From positions 1 to 45,552 of the forward strand of contig DATMYV010000036.1 in the NCBI GenBank assembly GCA_035560795.1: a stretch of 45,552 nucleotides of DNA, in the 5' to 3' direction. Shown here piece after piece: positions 41,891 to 45,552 of the stretch (position 1 is the stretch's first letter; the number at the start of each line of letters is the position of its first letter). The DNA is from Longilinea sp035560795. Lineage in GTDB: Bacteria > Chloroflexota > Anaerolineae > Anaerolineales > Anaerolineaceae. A program made the position numbers and the translations under genes. A model generated the notes under the pieces. It was not told where the DNA came from, searched no databases, and saw only the letters and a list, made by a program, of their open reading frames with translations.

Positions 41891-42499
41891 ATGAGAAATC
41901 CTAACAAGATCTGGCATAAATTTGCCCTGCTGGCTCCATTCCTTTTTGCGCTGCTAAGTACACTTGTTTTTCCAGTTCACTCAGAGGCACCCATAAAGGT
42001 TTTTCTGCCGGTGGTCTTTACACCGGATATCCCTCTTGCCAATGGTGATTTCGAATCGGGTTTACTAAATTGGATTCTGTCACCCACCTCAGCGCAACTC
42101 ATCTTTAACAAAGCGGACTTACCGGAGGGAGTTTTCCCTCATTCCGGCAGCCATATAGCCTGGCTTGGCGATCACCAGGTCCCAAATCAGACTACAGATT
42201 ATTCGATCACACAGAATGTAAATATTCCCGAATACAGTCCAATCCTGCATTTTTGGGTGATGAGTTATTCAGCGGAATTTTGTCCAAGTGTTAGCGATGT
42301 CTTGCAGATTCTTGTCAACAATAATTTGATCGATTGGTGGCCAATCTGCAAGGACCAGAATACATTTACCTGGCGACATCAGATTTCGAATTTAAAGATT
42401 TTTTCCGGTTACACCGTGGATCTGACCATTAGAATGGTGACAAACAACGTGTTTCCCAGTGAGGTATACCTGGATGATTTTAGTTTTTCATCCCACTAA
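41891..42499 (+). CDS. Secreted protein with a CBM-like beta-sandwich
   Basis: 202-aa exported protein. Signal peptide (hydrophobic 9-27, possible cleavage after SEA), then a beta-rich domain with PLANGDFESGLLNWILS near its start and EVYLDDFSFS at its end. This pairing is seen in CBM4/9-like carbohydrate-binding or related jelly-roll domains. No catalytic domain. GGGAG 7 nt before the ATG at 41891 fixes the start. Ligand unknown; carbohydrate binding is inference from the fold pattern. Confidence 0.65.
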   Translation: MRNPNKIWHKFALLAPFLFALLSTLVFPVHSEAPIKVFLPVVFTPDIPLANGDFESGLLNWILSPTSAQLIFNKADLPEGVFPHSGSHIAWLGDHQVPNQTTDYSITQNVNIPEYSPILHFWVMSYSAEFCPSVSDVLQILVNNNLIDWWPICKDQNTFTWRHQISNLKIFSGYTVDLTIRMVTNNVFPSEVYLDDFSFSSH

Positions 42500-42625
42500 A
42501 TATCCAGCAGCGCCGTTCTTGTTGATTTCGACTACATGACAAACTTCTTCTTACCGACAAGACAAGTCTCACCAGACTCATCCAGCCACTGCCGTTGTTG
42601 TCCCCTGTTTCAATCGCCATCCTGT

Positions 42626-42654
42626 TTGACAATTATTTGAACCCCCTCTAAACT
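42626..42654 (+). promoter_or_regulatory. Consensus promoter of comM giving a leaderless mRNA
   Basis: TTGACA (42626-42631), 17-bp spacer, TAAACT (42649-42654), ending 6 bp before the comM ATG. Transcription should start at or next to the A of ATG. No ribosome site is present between them. Confidence 0.75.
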
Positions 42655-42660
42655 AAACCC

Positions 42661-43728
42661 ATGCTTGCCCGTATTTTTTCCTGCGCTGTTGTCGGCCTCG
42701 AAGGTGTCATCGTCGAGGTTGAAGTCGATTTTGGCCAGGGCCTGCCAAAAATGACGATTGTCGGGCTGCCGGACGCGGCTGTCCAGGAAAGCCGCGAACG
42801 CGTTTATTCCGCCATCAAGAACGCCAACCTCTCCTATCCGCGCAAGCCGCTCACAGTGAACCTGGCACCGGCGACTGTCCGAAAGGAAGGTCCGGCCTAT
42901 GACCTGCCAATCGCGCTGGGCGTGCTGGTGGTTACAGAACAGATCTCACCCGAGAGCCTGGCTGAAACGCTGGTGATTGGCGAATTATCTTTGGACGGTA
43001 CGGTACGCCATGTACGCGGCGTGCTTCCCATGGCGGCTGTGGCGCGCCGGGAGGGGTTCAAGCGCGTTTTTGTTCCTTCCTGCGATGCCGCTGAGGCTTC
43101 CTTGATCCCCGAACTGGATGTGATCCCGGTGGCCAACCTGACAGAACTGGCCAACCATCTGCTCGGAAATGTGATCATCCCTTCACACCCGCCGGTCAAC
43201 GTCGAACAGGTCGAGCCTGCGGTTCAGGTCGATTTTCGTGAAATCAAGGGCCAGGAGCACGTCAAACGCGCGCTCGAGATCGCGGCTGCCGGCGGCCATA
43301 ATGTCCTTATGATCGGACCGCCTGGCGCTGGAAAAACCCTGCTGGCGCGCGCCATGCCGGCCATCCTGCCGCATTTGTCGATTGACGAAGCCCTGGACGT
43401 CACCCGCATCTATTCGATTGCGGACCAACTGCCGCCGGACGTGCCCCTGGTGCAAACCCGGCCCTTCCGCGCGCCGCACCACACCATCAGTCACGCCGGG
43501 CTGGTAGGCGGCGGCAACATCCCGCACCCCGGCGAGATCTCGCTGGTGCATCGCGGCGTGCTTTTTTTGGACGAGTTACCCGAATTTGGCCCGCGGGTGC
43601 TGGAAGTATTGCGCCAGCCCATCGAGGATAAGGTCGTCACCATCAGCCGCGCCCAGGGGTCGCTCACCTTTCCCGCCAATTTTCAATTGATCAGCGCGAT
43701 GAATCCATGCCAGTTAATGTTTCAATAA
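42661..43728 (+). pseudogene. comM: comM/yifB Mg-chelatase-family AAA+ gene, 5' part, disrupted by insertion
   Basis: Encodes the first 350 residues of ComM/YifB, an AAA+ helicase that extends heteroduplex during natural transformation. The N-terminal Lon-like domain (MLARIFSCAVVGLEGVIVEVEVD) and AAA+ core with Walker A GPPGAGKTLL (219-228) and Walker B VLFLDELPEF are intact. The reading frame then stops after ISAMNPC with six codons (QLMFQ-stop) from foreign DNA. Normal proteins continue NPCPCG and run to about 500 residues, so the C-terminal about 150 residues are missing. The break coincides with the left end of a serine-recombinase element. A truncated ComM is probably non-functional. Confidence 0.93.
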
Positions 43729-45319
43729 CAATATTTTCTCCGGTGATTGGAATTGCCGGAAGGTCTTCTTCCTTAAATTTCCAGACAATTTTTACTGAAA
43801 AATCCGTTTCTGTTTCATCTTTCCATCCAACAACCACCTTTTTTACCAGTTCCCTGATAAGGATGTATTGCTCATCGTAGGTTGCGTTGTCAATTCTGCC
43901 TTGAAGGTCGGTTAACTGTTGCTGAACCCTTTCACCAACTGTTGATTCTGCGGTTTCAAGACGACTGGTTAGGCCATCAATCAACTTACTCGTGGTTCGC
44001 ATTTGCTCCTTCAAATCATCTTGCTTCTCTTGATACAATTCCAAATCTTCCTCGTCTTTAACCTTTCCTGCGGTGTAATCATCAAGCATCGTTCTGCGTT
44101 CTTTTTTATAAAAAATCATTTTCAATTTTGCTTCATCGATTCGTTTCCGAATCTCATCAATATCCTTTTCGGGGTTGTTCTCGTCAATCATTTTGCGGGC
44201 TAGGTCAGGATGCTGAATTTTGTAGACAACCTCGTTCCATACCAATTTCTCTAAATCATCGGCTCGAAAAGACGGGGAGTGGCACTTTTCATCAAGAACG
44301 AGATGTTTCCATTGCGCCCTCGCATTGCATTTGTATTGCCTGATGTCGTATGGACGAGTTGAGTTAGACCGATAAAAGTAGCCGGAAAATTTATGACTAC
44401 AATATTTGCAAACGACAAGACCACGAAGAAGATATTCCCGTTTTGCATTTCTACCTGAAAACAATCTATTTCCAGTTAGAACATCCTGCGCCTTCAACCA
44501 TATATCCTTGTCAACAATCAACGGAATCTTTCCGTGGTGCAATTCTTGAATAGGTTTTTCTGTTCGTTTTCCGAAATCAAACACTCCAGCATAATCCGCA
44601 TTTTTTATCATATTACGGATGCGACCAGCCCGCCATACTCCGGCAGTGGCCTTTCCACGAACACCGATTCCGTCCTTCGCATATCTCGTTTGAACGCCAA
44701 ACGAATTCAATCTCTCGGCTACTTCCTGACAACTGATATGCTCGTCAACTATCCACTGGAACATTTGCCGAACCCATTTAGCCTCTTCCTCACAAATTTC
44801 CAGATATTTGAAACTTTTCCTGCCAACCTTTTCTTCAACCACTTTGTATCCGAAAGCAACAACACCGCCCACATATCCGCCGTCCGTGATATGGTCAATC
44901 AAGCCACTTCTCATACGCTGGCTGATGGACTCTAGTTCATAAGAAGCGAAGACCATTTTGATTAAGTCAGGCAGAGAATTTCTATTGATAACTCTCCCAT
45001 CATCTACAGACCAGACATCGACACCAGCCCGTTCCATATCCAAAAGGAACGTTTGCATCTGCAACATATCTCTGCCAAGACGGTCTATTTTGAATACGTA
45101 CACCCGACGAACACCCCGATTCTTTACGGCATCTGATGCAAGCTGAAAAGAAATTCTGTCTTGTTTTTTTCCAGATTCAACAACCTGCCACACATCGTCA
45201 TCAAGAATCAAGTCTTTATTCTTGAGAGCCGCCTCTAAAATTCTTTCACGCTGAATGTCAGGTGAAGTGTTGTCGGCCTGTTTATAAGTTGAAACTCGAA
45301 TGATACAACCTGCTTGCAT
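43691..45319 (-). CDS. Large serine recombinase (integrase)
   Basis: 542-aa site-specific recombinase. Resolvase domain about 4-150 with nucleophile S10 in RVSTYKQ and the KIDRLGRDM block. Recombinase domain about 160-265. A zinc ribbon (CKYC about 300 and KC...KC about 335-350) is followed by a coiled coil (about 365-450) and a C-terminal tail. GGAGGT lies 9 nt before the ATG at 45319. Its last codons and stop (43691-43693) are read from the host comM sequence beyond the junction. Upon excision the C-terminus would therefore change. Codon use and base composition are more AT-rich than neighbours, consistent with transfer. Confidence 0.93.
   Translation of the reverse strand: MQAGCIIRVSTYKQADNTSPDIQRERILEAALKNKDLILDDDVWQVVESGKKQDRISFQLASDAVKNRGVRRVYVFKIDRLGRDMLQMQTFLLDMERAGVDVWSVDDGRVINRNSLPDLIKMVFASYELESISQRMRSGLIDHITDGGYVGGVVAFGYKVVEEKVGRKSFKYLEICEEEAKWVRQMFQWIVDEHISCQEVAERLNSFGVQTRYAKDGIGVRGKATAGVWRAGRIRNMIKNADYAGVFDFGKRTEKPIQELHHGKIPLIVDKDIWLKAQDVLTGNRLFSGRNAKREYLLRGLVVCKYCSHKFSGYFYRSNSTRPYDIRQYKCNARAQWKHLVLDEKCHSPSFRADDLEKLVWNEVVYKIQHPDLARKMIDENNPEKDIDEIRKRIDEAKLKMIFYKKERRTMLDDYTAGKVKDEEDLELYQEKQDDLKEQMRTTSKLIDGLTSRLETAESTVGERVQQQLTDLQGRIDNATYDEQYILIRELVKKVVVGWKDETETDFSVKIVWKFKEEDLPAIPITGENIVIETLTGMDSSR
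43700..43714. other. Left attachment junction (attL) of the integrated element in comM
   Basis: comM-like sequence (codons for M-N-P-C) ends at about 43710-43712 and unrelated AT-rich sequence begins. The exact crossover dinucleotide cannot be fixed without the right junction, which is outside the window. Confidence 0.6.
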
Positions 45320-45354
45320 TGTGTTACCTCCATGTCCTAAAATTAAAAATAAAA

Positions 45355-45386
45355 AGTGCCTGTAGATTGAATTTTACAGGCACTTC
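45355..45386 (-). terminator. Intrinsic terminator of the next element gene (minus strand)
   Basis: A perfect 11-bp stem (AAGTGCCTGTA/TACAGGCACTT) with T-rich sequence TTTTTATTTTT on the minus-strand 3' side, just after the stop of the partial gene at 45392. Confidence 0.8.
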
Positions 45387-45391
45387 CTATT

Positions 45392-45552
45392 TAATACATG
45401 CACCATATGTCATTCATTTTTCAATAAATCGTCACAATCCTCATCAGGGTCATAAGAAGCATTTTCATTGCTCGCCAACCGACGATAAAAAACAGCATAA
45501 ATACTAGAAGGTTCTAGTTTGGAAACGGTAGTGTCGTCGGCGTATTCATGCT
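45392..45552 (-). CDS. Partial gene of the element, C-terminal 53 codons
   Basis: An open minus-strand frame enters from the right edge and ends at TAA (45394-45392). The visible C-terminus is acidic (EYADDTTVSKLEPSSIYAVF..., SYDPDEDCDDLL). No family recognised. The terminator immediately after it and its continuous frame support a real gene. Confidence 0.6.

Larger units (their letters stand above)
43710..45552. mobile_element. Left end of an integrated element (large serine recombinase) in comM
   Basis: AT-richer than its surroundings, starts at the broken comM codon and carries a large serine recombinase plus the tail of a second minus-strand gene. It extends past the right end of the window, so its size and class (phage, ICE or island) are unknown. 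comM is a known integration hotspot for genomic islands in other bacteria. Confidence 0.8.

Noticed and set aside
45500..45516. CTAGAAGGTTCTAG palindrome as an SOS box
   Set aside because: Arms are GAA and TTC without the GAAC-N4-GTTC spacing, and it lies inside a coding frame.

Overview
The window reads as a chromosome segment from a free-living bacterium of the Chloroflexota, most likely an Anaerolineae-type lineage. This is inferred from gene content, not from a marker tree: a lipoprotein with an NBR1-type Ig-like domain, a TPR plus winged-helix plus BTAD regulator followed by a small companion protein, a Lipoprotein_15-plus-cupredoxin lipoprotein, moderate GC, and a 14-bp palindrome (AGAAC-N4-GTTCT) that matches the LexA operator I recall being described for Dehalococcoides.

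Layout. 1-8.4 kb: two envelope proteases (S41 CtpA-type and HtrA-type), a two-domain S1 RNA-binding protein, a stretch with a decayed gene remnant, pyrG, eno and a copper lipoprotein. 8.4-15.4 kb: minus-strand udgB, queA and ruvB, then upp (+), moaA (-), an M50-like membrane protein with tpiA (-), and RNase P RNA (+), whose 3' end is tandemly duplicated. 15.4-19.2 kb: a minus-strand cassette encoding a LuxR-type regulator, a RecA-fold protein without a P-loop, a 90-residue helical protein and a divergent family-B DNA polymerase. 19.3-24 kb: a possible structured RNA or leader, a SET-domain protein, and a MoxR/DUF58/DUF4129 operon. 24-33 kb: M20 peptidase, VTT membrane protein and uridine kinase; tRNA-Thr; a GT4 glycosyltransferase; dinB with a membrane protein; a bifunctional sugar-phosphate isomerase and an Ig-like lipoprotein. 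33-39.4 kb: formate dehydrogenase locus (fdhD, mobA, a NuoE-NuoF fusion, a ferredoxin-type subunit and the molybdopterin catalytic subunit). 39.5-42.5 kb: BTAD regulator, small companion protein and a secreted protein. 42.6 kb to the end: comM/yifB broken at its NPC motif by an AT-richer element carrying a large serine recombinase and the tail of a second gene; the element runs off the right edge.

The most interesting part is 15443-19181. A perfect AGAAC-N4-GTTCT palindrome lies 17 bp upstream of the RecA-fold gene. A half-conserved copy sits exactly inside the 17-bp spacer of a consensus-like promoter of the adjacent LuxR-type gene. The polymerase keeps the core catalytic aspartates of motifs A and C but has lost recognisable exonuclease residues. 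Together this suggests an SOS-induced, non-proofreading polymerase module, analogous in layout to ImuA-ImuB-DnaE2 but built on a PolB2-like enzyme. By contrast dinB, ruvB and udgB in the same window show no such operator.

Several promoters are readable. Those of comM and ruvB put the -10 box 6-8 bp from the start codon, so leaderless mRNAs are likely. The formate dehydrogenase genes with fdhD, mobA and (distantly) moaA form a coherent molybdenum-cofactor and formate-oxidation set.
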